Source of the DNA: Lantana camara
Taxonomy: Eukaryota > Streptophyta > Magnoliopsida > Lamiales > Verbenaceae
DNA: 64,000 bases
Assembly (NCBI GenBank): GCA_037501455.1
Contig: CM074856.1
Span: 94,438,001-94,502,000 of the forward strand
Direction of reading: 5' to 3'
The number at the start of each line of letters is the position of its first letter. Position 1 is the first letter of the stretch. Below the pieces are notes generated by a model, which saw only the letters and a program-made list of their open reading frames with translations, was not told the origin of the DNA and made no database searches. The position numbers were made by a program, and so were the translations under genes. Positions 10,950 through 22,204 of this stretch are shown here, piece after piece.

Positions 10950-12130
10950 TTCAGTTTGTAGAGAATCACAGAACTACAACCTAAATGGAAAAACAGAGAA
11001 ATCATGAGCATGCTGAGTAATAACGATTATACATATTATCAAGGTCTTTAGAAATATGTTCTCCCACTGTTTTTAGAAAGTCTAGAAATCCCAACGACTT
11101 TAGAAGAAACTTATTTTCTCAGTGGGTACTAGGATCCCAAGCAATCTTAGTTTTGGACCCACGACTCGGATATCCAAAGGTCTAAGAATCTTAGGTAGGT
11201 ACTATTTACCAATTCGATCTCTCATAGAATTCTTAGTAATGTTTTTGCATCACTGATCTTTCGACTAAGGACCCACGATTCGTGAGACATCCAAATCTAC
11301 TTCAGTGTTGAGCTAGACCCATCAATCATAAGATCTCAACCAAACTTAGTCCGGAACGACCCACGACTCGTGAGACATCGCCCATTCTAAAATGGTCAAG
11401 AAATATTAATTACTTAAAGTGATTAATCAGGAAACTAAGAGTTAATAAGATCCACTCATTACCCCACGACTCATGAGACAGCAATTAGGTTCACTTATTA
11501 AGTCCTAAATCCTATTGATGGAATGCTATGAATTTTATTACCGTGATAAAATACCTATTTATTCAAATTTAGCTCAATATTTAATGGGATTTTTGAATGA
11601 CCTCACCAACATATAATGTTATCCAAATTTTAATTGTTTTGTTTAATGCAGTTTCACGTAAAGTGCATCACAGAAGCAATTAGCAGATAACATGTCCTAG
11701 CATGATACTAATTATGAGATGATCATGGGTATCCTATCTTATATTTGATTTCGAGAGCCACTCCAAAATCACTAGTTCTAACATTCATGCCACATATGAC
11801 ATTTCATATCGTATAGGGGTACAGAATTTAATTGAAAAAACAGCCCTATCTATTACATTAATAGAAACCCTCCTAAACATTTTGAGGGGTCTTCTTATGG
11901 CCACCGTTCTTCAAGTGCTCCTTGCGGATCCTTCGTATTCCATGGGTGTTTGTCTCCAAAATGAAAATAAAAACCTCAATTCCTAAGTTGTACTCTCTTT
12001 ACATAAAGTGATAAGGTTCAATCATCATATTGGCCATAGACAAGTACACGGGGCATACCCCGGTCCAAAAAAAATAATAAGGAAAGCCACATAATAAACA
12101 CATAATAGTACGCACATAAGTAGGGCCCCA
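10950..12130 (-). mobile_element. Upstream leader or LTR of the Copia element
   Basis: Between the gag start and LTR A2 there is no open frame of note. It carries four copies of a CCCACGACTCGTGAGACAT-like repeat near 11157, 11271, 11359 and 11462, spaced 90-115 bp apart. I could not fix LTR ends, and no initiator-Met PBS is visible in the expected place. It probably holds the leader and part of the 5' LTR on the minus strand, cut at 12130 by insertion of A2. Confidence 0.45.
11157..11482. repeat. Four dispersed CACGACTCGTG repeats
   Basis: Each unit contains CACGA-N-TCGTG or a degenerate form, palindromic around one base, followed in three of the four by AGACA. The spacer sequences are unrelated, so this is not a simple tandem array. 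Confidence 0.75.
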
Positions 12131-13084
12131 TGTAACGCCCCGTTTTCCTGATAATCCAGGTATGAAGTCACGGGTGAGGTCAGATCGAGTGCTACATGGT
12201 TTAATTATTTAATTACATGATTTGAGTGCTATTATGTGCTTAAATTATTTGATTGTACGAGTTAATTGTAATACATGAACTTATCTTCAATTTATATTAT
12301 TGTTACGTGCAAGTACTTTTGTAACTTAATGCCGAGCATGATCTAAGTGTCTTATTTCATTCATGTACTTATTTGAATTATGTGAAATCCTTGGACTCTC
12401 TTCAACTTTGAATTTAGATCAAATAGGCAACCTATCAATTCTTGGCACCCTAATTCAAACACTTAAATTCTAGGAGGACTTTTATGTAATTTCCCTCATT
12501 TCTCTCTCCTTTGTTTATGATATAACATATACACACAAATATATACATTTCTTACTCATTTTCATACACAAAGTAAGACATCTCTATCTCCTTTCATTCC
12601 CCTTTCATTTCGGTTGATCAAGGAAGCAAGAGACCAAGAGTTTCTCCCATTTTATCCAAGAAATCAAGCCAAGACCTCTTCTTCTTCATCCCCTTCTTTT
12701 CTTCTATCCAAGGTAAGGATTTATATGTATATATGTTGATGAATTCATGAGGTGATACTAGGGTTTTATGACATATATTGAATCCATGAACCAAGATGCA
12801 TTATTTGTGAAGTATATGAGTTGATTGATGTATATATATCAAGCTTTACATGGAACTTGAAGCATAGATGATCATATTCATTTTAAGGGTTTCCTTAGCA
12901 CATTTGATTAACTCAAAGCATGTTTCTTTGGACTATGTGTTGCCTAAACGACCTATGTGAGTTATATGCGTGTTATATGTTAGTTTTGAAGTGTTTATTT
13001 GCTTGGTTTGTTGTGGGTTTGTGTTTGGGAGCTATTTCTGCAAACCACCCTGTTTTTCCCCTGTTTTTCTCATCCAGCGGCTTC

Positions 13085-13205
13085 CCAAACGACCGTTTGG
13101 CCATTTAGTTCATCCACCAAACGCCCGTTTCACTTTCCCGAATTTTGACCCGAAAGCTCCCAAACGCCCGTTTGGGTTTTCAGACCATTTTTCAAACGGG
13201 AGTTT
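13085..13205. repeat. CCAAACG palindrome cluster in LTR A2
   Basis: CCAAACG-AC-CGTTTGG (13085-13100), AAACG-CC-CGTTT (13119-13130), CCCAAACG-CC-CGTTTGGG (13159-13176), and a degenerate CAAACG-GG-AGTTT (about 13193-13205). The 3' LTR has the homologous cluster at about 19755-19885, with point changes that partly spoil the arms. LTR E has the same arms. Confidence 0.88.
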
Positions 13206-14839
13206 CTCCCTCATAAGAACTTCGATCGACCGGATTTTTGAACCCACAGAAACCTCTTGAAGTTTAGAACAACTTCCAATTGGAATTACTCAATATCTTT
13301 TATCATTTGTGAGATATAATCAATTCTTTTTGGTGTCGCCACTTTACCAGAAATCTGCATTCACTCAACTTCGGGCTTACGCCATTTCCTCCTCGTTTTG
13401 AATTAGAATACAAGCCACATATGTTCGGAAAGGTCTATGTGCCTAATTTCTTATCCAACAAAAAAAACTCCATTCCAAGTTCTATAACTCAAGATATTCC
13501 TATTTTTCTACAACTTGTATGTTTCCGAGAATTGTCAACTTTTTCTAAACTTCGCCTAAACCTTTCTTCTTGCGTTCCTTTCACCCCTTTGACTCCTGTA
13601 TGTGACTTATATTAATTAAATGCTTGATTAATTGATAATAATGATCTTATTTGACACTCTTTGGTCCTTATTTGCTCAAGTTTGATTGTTTGAATCCGTG
13701 TTTGATACGTTGATTGAATTTGTTTGAGTAATTGAGCATAAAAAGACGACCACACTATTCTATGACATTCCTATGCTTCATTTCATATTTAATTATGTTA
13801 TAACATGATACACCACTTCATAAGCATTGCCGTGCGTCCTATTTGGTAACATATTGAGTCTTCTCCCACGAGTACACATTGTTACATTCTGTTGTACAGT
13901 TCATCTCCAGGGTGGGGACTTCCTGATCGAATAGGCACCCATATTACGAATGTTCCTTATCTCGTGGTCTTCTAAGTGAGAGTGTTTTCGTTCTAGATAA
14001 GTAATAAACCCTACAACCATTATGTGATAAGTTTTGGCCAAAAACCTAAAGTATATATATATATTGGTTTCAAAGTAAAGTCATCAAGTAAATCTTTATC
14101 GAGTAAACCTTTTCTTAAGATTTACGAAATGAAACGTATTATGATTCTCATGACTTGAAATGTTTTGGCGAGATTATGCACATTGATCATGCACATGTAT
14201 TGGGCCCCGAGGAAATGTGTGAATGGAGACCGGTTCGGCATCGGGCCGACGTATAGCTAAGCCATTGCACAAAGTACTCATTGAGAATCTCTCACACTAC
14301 CTTATAGTGTGGAAGGTGAGTTATTCTTCAGCCGATGGTTAACCCATCAAAGGAGCGGGTAGGAGTCATTAGCCACTGCCTCGATATTGTTATTATTAAA
14401 TGGTCCGGGTCTGCAGGCCCGACCATTATGAAGGGAGAAGGTTGGAACTTATTTTCATGATTATGATTATGTTCATGTTATTATTGTTATGTACCGTGCG
14501 GGAAGGCCGGGACGCGGATTGCCCAAACGCTTAAGTCTCATGTTTTATGTCTCACATGTATAATTAAATATTACATGATCACGTATTCAAAGTATTATGT
14601 CTTGTTCATTGTACACGGTTGGAGTTTGGTTGGAGAATTATGCACGCTCACTCGCCGAGCCATTATGATTATTCATGAATTACGAATCTAATGAATTTTA
14701 ATATGGATTAGTCGTAAAGATCGAGCATTGGTAAACGATTTCATACCCTTTGTGCGAACCAACTTTAATAAAACCTTGCTCGGGATTTATGACTTACATG
14801 TGCTTGTTTTTATATATATACGTACAACTCCTGCTCACT

Positions 14840-14889
14840 CAGTCTTCTAGAGACTGACCCCTCTTTCCCACTTTTCTCAGTTCTTGCAG
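14840..14889 (+). promoter_or_regulatory. Branch-point hairpin and splice acceptor, LTR A2
   Basis: CAGTCT-TCTAG-AGACTG (14840-14856), then CTGAC as a branch-site candidate (14854-14858), a pyrimidine-rich tract, and TTGCAG|GT with AG at 14888-14889. Equivalent blocks exist in all other LTRs here. The intron interpretation is inferred. Confidence 0.65.
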
Positions 14890-15348
14890 GTTTTGCTAGT
14901 CGGAAGTCAAGTCTTAGGGATTATCTCGAGTCTCACTTATACACTCGAGTCACATTCTACATTTATTATGTTTATCTGTATCATGTATTTTATAGGCCTG
15001 TGTGCCAACGTATGATTTATGAATTATTGAATTATTGATTATTGATTCGGGACAAGTTGCTTGCTTAGCTGAACCCGTTGTTAGGTGCATGTTGGATTTA
15101 ATTATATTTATAAATTGTTTGGGCTTGTAGCCATTAGTGGAAGTTTATTGTTGGCATGATTGCTTCCGTATTACACTCGTACTGTTTTTGGTTGTTTGGT
15201 ACAGGTTTAGATTCCGAGCTACGAAAGTTTTATTTTATCACCCGTTCGCTATGAGTCCGGTTCATGCTGGATCATCAATTTCATGTGTGGACTAGACTTA
15301 TAGTGCGGGAGTTATGGTGCCTATCGTTGTGGGTGCTACATCTTAATG

Positions 15349-15360
15349 TGGTATCAGAGC
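15349..15360 (+). promoter_or_regulatory. Primer-binding site, initiator-Met tRNA (A2)
   Basis: TGGTATCAGAGC, complementary to the 3' end of plant initiator methionine tRNA, eight bases after the LTR end. It primes minus-strand DNA synthesis. Confidence 0.93.
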
Positions 15361-18300
15361 CCGGTTGCAAAATTGGGGTCTTTAGCGTCGTGTCGTGTCA
15401 AGTGTAGGTCGAACGGCTTAGGAACAACGTGTTAACGTGCACACCGCATTGATCATGAGCATGTATTATTGGAAAATTTGATGAATTATATGCTGAAATT
15501 TAAATTTTGTTGAATTATGTGTTGTATTTTGCATCCATACGTGTTTTGGTGTTAATTGTGTGACATACGCATTCAATAACTGGCATGCATTTATATTTGA
15601 ATTGAGTTGTGATTTATAGGTTGCTATCACGACATCAAACCACGGCCAAATTCTCAAAATAACAACCATACACTACAAGCATTCTTTATGAACATGGGTT
15701 ATTGAAGAAGGCTCTGGAGGTTAAGAAGAATTCGAGAAATTGGTGGTTCTTATGATAGGGTTTAGGTAAGGAGTTCAAGCTCAAGATGGGAATTAAATTA
15801 TGCAAGAAATTGGTTACGAGAGTGTGATGTTATAACTCCCAAATAAACACACACTCCTACCCCGTAAACAGAGTTGATCAACCGGCTTCAAGAGGCCCGT
15901 TTAACTTGAGGAAGAAGTAAAGGAAAGACCTTGAAGATATTAAGACTCAAGATTCAAATTTATAACCAAGCTGAAGACCTTTAAGTAGTTTGAATTAAGG
16001 TCAAGTTGTGGAAGTGAAGAGCTAAGTTAAGATAATTCGGGTTGAGATGGGATCAAGACTTGGCTTCTGGGTAAGAAATAAGAGGATTTCTCGAGATTGA
16101 AGTTATAATCAGGAATTTAATTCGGGGTGAAGAATCAAAGATTTTTGATATTGGAAGTTGGATCAAGGTTAACTGAGAGACCACCCAACTTTTGGATTCA
16201 TGAAGGGGACCAACAAGATACTAGGATCGGTAGAAGATGAAGTTGCTTTACCATTGGAACCCTTCAAGGTTAGAACAAGGAAGATTTAGTCGGGATAGTT
16301 AGTATGGTAAGGAACTGGTCAAACAAAGATTGGTTCTAGAGAAGATGGGAAGGGATCGAGTCACTCGTACATGGAAGACTTGGGATCAAATAATGACCTC
16401 GGGTTGGGAGAAGATACTCCTTATTGTTAGAGGAATAAGAATTCGAGGATCCGTAATGTGGCACAAGGGATACAAGGAACTTCGAAGATTTGAAAGCCTT
16501 GGGAAGTCAAGATACCCTGGTTGACGTTTAAGTTCGGTAATTTGATCGGATTGGAATGAATAAGATTATATAATCATGGAAGATGAGTTCATTTACCCTT
16601 ATGAGCTCACAAAGAAGGAAATTGGGAGACTACATTCAAGGTGACCATTTATGGTGGGAATTCTACACGTTGGAAGTTCTATATGATGGAAAAACTCAAA
16701 AGGCCGGTTTCATGAATGTAGAAGGATTGGGATTACGTGACAACTCCGGATCAGGAACTAAAAGGACACTTGGGACCGACTTGGGAGAGAATTTAAGCCT
16801 TGATGTGTATGGGGCAAAAGAATTGGAGCTCAACAAGGTATTTAGATTTTGGAATACGGGTCAATACAAGAAGAATTCAGGAAGTTTAGAAGACCGTGGG
16901 TAAGCAAGAGTTGATCAACGAATTCGAGAACAAAAGATCCATTACCGAGATAAAGATTCTCACTACGGTGAAAGGTGCTCGCATTCATGGCACATGCATC
17001 ATACATCATATTAATTATTTTAAATCTCGTTTTATATTCATTTAATTGAAGTAATCGCTCAAATATAATGCATACTTTGATTGTCTTAAATGTGCGACAT
17101 ACATCGAACATTCTTACCCGACATGCATAGTTTAGTGTTTACTTGATAAGAGGTCTTTTTCACCCTCTGCTTCACGTGCCATTTTGTACGAGTTATATTT
17201 GGGTCAAGAATGGATCCCGGATTGTGAACCATACGAAGATGCAAAGAAAATTTTAGGAAAGTCTGAGAATTGAAGTGGAAATCGGAAAAGAGAGGAGTAT
17301 GGATTCTATCCTAACCTATCACCTCAAATTGAATGTAGACAAGAGTACAAAACACCTCACACAACGAGAATCAATCATTTCGAGGAAGATGATCTTGAAG
17401 AAGTTAGGAATCATGGTTAAAGAAACGATGGATCAAGTTCAACAAGCCAAGTGAAAATTTTAAGGGGAAGAGCACGCCTAGAGAATAAATTTAAACTCTC
17501 GGTCGTGTTAAGGAAGTGCTTTTAGTAGGAACGGCGGAAATGCAAGATTTTATAAGTCATGGGACCTTACCAAAGTCACAAGGAATAAGTTGGAAAATCT
17601 TAGGAAATGATGAAATCAAAAGTTGAGATGATAAGAGCTTTAGGGGCATATTGGAAAGGATTGATATCTCAAGTAGTGAAGATGCAAGCTCGAGGATGTT
17701 TAAGGATTTGTCTACGAGTGGGAAAGGTATGAAAGATGGTTGCTTACGCCGACGCCTTTCAATAAGAGAAGTAAGAACTCAGTCTCCCAAGACTTAAAAA
17801 GATTGAATTGGTATAACGGTTATTGGATGCCAAAGATGATGGGACGAGGAAGGACGAGGAGAAAATAAAGTAAGGAGAGAGGGAGATAACTCTAGGATTG
17901 GAAACCATAATTTGAGCTAATGGCGAGTTAACTCGAGCATCTGAGTTCATCAAATATAACTTATTAGGAAAAGTGGGTTGATTGGATTATAGTCGATAGC
18001 ACCCTCCAAAAACTTGAGAAAAGTGATTAAGAATCGAGTCATTCGGAAGATTGAATTAATTGAGGATCGAGCACCTGCCAAGGATATACGAAAGAAGCCG
18101 AGAAACCACTTAATCACAGGATAAAGCATTCACACAAACAACGAGATCATCATCATCAATTTTAATTCTTCGGTGAACGGTACATCAAACATTCATGGCA
18201 TATACATACATGCAACTACAATTTGAACAATTTTGTGATACTATCTGTCTTGATTATTAATTGTATTAACTGCTTCTGTGTGCTTACTATGTGAGGTAAC

Positions 18301-18387
18301 TATATTTTACGTTTTGGGTGCTTGCTTTGGGTCGAGGGGTGTTGAGCCCTTTTGTGTGGTGCTTGTTGTCTCTCTTATTAGTTGTTC

Positions 18388-18496
18388 GAGAGACGGGGTC
18401 TCTCATTAGTTGTTCGAGAGATGGGGTTCTCTCATTGTTTGCACAAGATACGGGGTTCTCTTGTTGGTTACGTGAGAGACGAGGATTCTCTCATTT
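18388..18496 (+). repeat. CGGGG-loop hairpin array, A2
   Basis: Four units of the form GAGAGA-CGGGGT-TCTCTC. The third reads CAAGA...TCTTG, so both arms changed together. The fourth loop is CGAGGA. Units lie about 25-35 bp apart. The same array occurs in C and E at the same place relative to the PPT. Confidence 0.85.
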
Positions 18497-18792
18497 GTTT
18501 CTTATTACCTGGTTAGCTTGCCTACTGGCAGCAGCTTAGATTCTCGAGTGCTTAAGCCTCAAGGTAAGATAAGGGTCGCGACTAGATAAAAAGATTCATG
18601 GAAAGCCTATGAAGGTTCGCAACACTTCATGAAGACGGTTCAAGTACCCCAACATCAAGCCTTGATCGTAATGCATTGAAGTATTTCCTTGTTGCTTGAA
18701 GACCTATTCCGAACTAATCCCTGACGGGGAGTTGCTAGCCCGCGTGGGATGAACGCGGGAAAGTTTGCTCAGAAGTTAAGACTCGAGGCAGT

Positions 18793-18828
18793 GGACCTGA
18801 GGACAGGTCCTTCTTAAGGGAGAGAGGT
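18793..18828 (+). promoter_or_regulatory. PPT with upstream hairpin, A2
   Basis: GGACCT-GAGGAC-AGGTCC (18793-18810) followed by the purine tract AAGGGAGAGAGG next to the LTR start at 18829. Confidence 0.8.
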
Positions 18829-21800
18829 TGTAATGCCCCGTTTTCCCGACAATCCAGGTATGACGTCACGGGTGACGTCAGATCGAGTGCTACGTGGTTT
18901 AATTATTTAATTACATGACTTGAGTGATATTATGTGCTTAAATTATTTGATTGTACGAGTTAATGGTAATACATGAACTTGTCTTCGATTTATATTATTG
19001 TTACGTGCAAGTACTTTTGTAACTTAATTCCAAGCATGATCTAAGTGCCTTATTTCATTCATGTACTTATTTGAATTATGTGAAATCCTTGGACTCTCTT
19101 CAACTTTGAATTTAGATCAAACAGCCAACCTATCAATTCTTGGCACCCTAATTCAAACACTTAAATTCTTGAAGGACTTTTGTGCAATTTCACTCATTTC
19201 TCTCTCCTTTGTTTACGATATAACATATATACACAAATACATACATTTCTTCCTCATTTTCATACACAAAGCAAGACATCTCCATCTCCTTTCTTTCCCC
19301 TTTCATTTCGGTTGATCAAGGAAGCAAGAAACCAAGAGTTTCTCCCATTTTATCCAAAAAATCAAGCCAAGACCTCTTCTTCTTCATCCCCTTCTTTTCT
19401 TCCATCGAAGGTAAGGTTGTATATGTATATATGTTGATGAATTCATGAGGTGATACTAGGGTTTTATGACATATATTGAATCCATGAACCAAGATGCATT
19501 ATTTGTGAAGTATATGAGTTGATTGATATATATATATATCAAGCATTACATGGAACTTGAAGCATAGATGATCATATTCATTTTAAGGGTTTCCTTAGCA
19601 CATTTGACTAAATCAAAGCATGTTTCTTTGGACTATGTGTTGCCTAAACGACCTATGTGAGTTATATGCATGTTATATTTTAGTTTTGAAGTGTTTGTGA
19701 TTGGGAGCTATTTCCGCGAACCACCATATTTTTCCCCTTTTTTACTCGTCCAGCGGCTTCCCAAACGGCCGTTTGGCCATTTAGTTCATTCACCAAACGC
19801 CCGTTTCACTTCCTAGAATTTTGACCCGAGAGCTCCCAAATGCCCGTTTTGGTTTTCAGACCATTATTCAAAGGGGCGTTTCTCCCTCATACGAACTCCG
19901 ATTGACCTGATTTTTGAACCCACGGAAACCTATTGAAGTCTAGAACAAGTTCCAATTGGAATTACCTCAATATCTTTTATCATTTGTGAGATATAACCAA
20001 TTATTTTTGGTGTCACCACTTTATCGGAAATCTGCATTCACTCAATTTCGGGCTTACGCCATTTCCGCCTCGTTTTGAATTAGAATACAAGACATATATG
20101 TTCAGAAAGGCCTATGTGTCTAATTGCTTATATAACAAACAAAACCCCATTCCAAGTTCTATAACTCAAGATATTCCTGTTTTTCTACGACTTATACGTT
20201 TCCGAGAATTGTCAACTTTTGCTAAACTTCGCCAAAACCTTTCTTCTTGCGTTCCTTTCACCCCTTTGACTCTCGTATGTGACTTATATGAATTATATGC
20301 TTGATTAATTGATAATAATGCTCTTATTTGACACTCCTTGGTCCTTACTTGCTTAAGTTTGATTGTTTGAATCCGTGTTTGATACGTTGATTGAATTTGT
20401 TTGAGTAATTGAGCATATGAACATGACCACACTATTCCATGACATTCCTATGCTACATTTCATATTTAATTATGTTATGACATGATACACCACTTCGCAA
20501 GCATTATCGTGCGTCCTATTTGGTATCATATTAAGTCTCCTCTCACGAGTACACATTGTTACCTTCTCTTGTACAGTTCATCTCCAGGGTGGAGACTTCC
20601 GGATCGAATAGGCACCCATATTATGCATGTTCCTTATCTCGTGGTCTTCCAGATGAGGGTGTTTCGTTCTAGATAAGTAATAAACCCTACAACCTTTATG
20701 TGATAAGTTTTGGCCAAAAACCTAAAGTATATATATATTGATTTCAAAGTAAAGTCATTGAGTAAATCTTTATCGACCTTTTATCAAGATTTATGAAATG
20801 AAACGTATTATGATTCTCATGACTTGAAATGTTTTGGCGAGATTATGCACATTGATCATGCACATGTATTGGGCCCCGAGGAAATGTGTGAATAGAGATC
20901 GGTTCGGCATCGGGCCGACGTATAGCTAAGCCATTGCACAAAGTACTCATTGAGAATCTCTCATGCGACCGTGTAGTGTGGAAGGTGAGTTATTCTTGAG
21001 CCGATGGTTAACCCATCAAAGGAGCGGGTAGGAGTCATGAGCCCCCGTCTCGATATTGTTATTATTAAATGGTCCGGGTCTGCAGGCCTGACCATTATGG
21101 AGGGAGAAGGTTGGAACTTATTTTCATGATTATGATTATGTTCATGTTATTATTGTTATGCACTGTGCGGGAAGGCCGGGACACGGATTGCCCAAAAGCT
21201 TAAGTCTCATGTTTTATGTCTCGCATGTATAATTAAATATTGCATGATCACATATTCAAAGTATTATGTCATGTTCATTGTACACGGTCGGAGTTTGGTT
21301 GGAGAATTATGCAGGCTCACTCTCCGAGCCATGATGATTATTCATGAATTACGAATCTAATGAATTTTAATATGGATTAGTCGTAAAGACCGAGCATTGG
21401 TAAACAATTTCATGCTCTTCGTGGGAACCAACTTTAATAAAACCTTGCTCGGGATTTATGACTTGCATGTGCTTGTTTTTATATATATACGTACAGCTCT
21501 TGCTCACTCAGTCTTCTAGAGACTGACCTCTCTTTCCCACTTTTCTCAGTTCTTGTAGGTTTTGCTAGGCAAAAGTCAAGTCTTAGGGATTGTCTCGAGT
21601 CTCACTTATACACTCGAGTCACATTCTACATTTATTATGTTTATCTATATCATGTATTTTATAGGCCTGTGTGCCAACGTATGATTTATGAATTACTGAA
21701 TTATTGATTATTGATTCGGGACAAGTTGCTTGCTTAGCTGAACCCGTTGTTAGGTGCATGTTGGATTTAATTATATTTGTGAATTGTTTGGGCTTGTAGC

Positions 21801-22007
21801 CATTAATGGAAGTTTATTGTTGGAATGATTGCTTCCGCATTGAACTCGTACTGTTTTTGGTTGTTTAGTACAGGTTTAGATTCCGCCTAGCTAGGAAAGT
21901 TTTATTTTATCACCCGTTCGCTATGAGTCCGGTGTATGCTGGATCATCAATTTCATGTGTGGACTAGACTTATAGTGTGGGAGATGTGTTGCCTATCGTT
22001 GTGGGTG
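18829..22007 (+). mobile_element. Element A2, 3' LTR, missing its last bases
   Basis: It begins TGTAATGCCCCG after the PPT and aligns along its length with 12131-15340, with visible scattered substitutions. Donor GT is at 19411 and acceptor AG at about 21556-21557. It breaks off at GTTGTGGGTG where the 5' LTR goes on CTACA, so about five terminal bases are gone and no right target duplication can be read. The number of differences between the two LTRs suggests an older insertion than C. Confidence 0.88.
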
Positions 22008-22204
22008 ATAAACTCCAACCCCAATTGAAAACACGCAACTAGGGGGCTCCGACCCCAATTGAAATCATCCATGTGCAGAATTTAAAACCATACATAAGAC
22101 TAACCCATGATCACCTAAACTAGCATGATTCCGCTTGAATTTAAATTTACCAATTAAATTTAAAATTCCATTGACTTCAAGTTACAATGAACATAAGTAA
22201 TTTG
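22008..22204. other. Unassigned flank left of element B
   Basis: 197 bp with no gene. It contains two direct copies of an ACCCCAATTGAAA-type word at about 22018-22065. Removing element B joins it to 46771 onward across the ATTTG duplication, so the two pieces were once continuous. Origin not recognised. Confidence 0.7.

Larger units (their letters stand above)
12131..15340 (+). mobile_element. Element A2, 5' LTR (3210 bp)
   Basis: It starts TGTAACGCCCCG and ends GGGTGCTACA. A PBS follows nine bases on, and a near-identical sequence lies at 18829. Landmarks are a donor AAG|GTAAGG (GT at 12713), a CCAAACG palindrome cluster (13085-13205), a TTTTGGCCAAAA block (14032-14043), a CAGTCT hairpin (14840-14856) overlapping a CTGAC branch-site candidate, and the acceptor TTGCAG|GT ending at 14889. 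The predicted leader intron is 2177 nt. Short open frames in it are not genes. Confidence 0.92.
15341..18828 (+). mobile_element. Element A2 internal region, non-coding (3488 bp)
   Basis: It lies between two LTRs, opens with a PBS and closes with a PPT, yet no frame shows gag, protease, RT, RNase H or integrase. Composition is purine-rich with scattered short frames. It has two copies of a GGTGAANGGT..GCATNCATGGCA motif (16964-17020 and 18171-18215) and an array of CGGGG-loop hairpins (18388-18496). The size and lack of coding fit a large retrotransposon derivative (LARD) that borrows proteins from relatives. The E interior is close in length (about 3.46 kb) and plan. Confidence 0.85.

Noticed and set aside
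15349..15360. TGGTATCAGAGC as part of a tRNA gene
   Set aside because: Only the 12-base complement of the tRNA 3' end is present, directly after an LTR end, as expected of a PBS.
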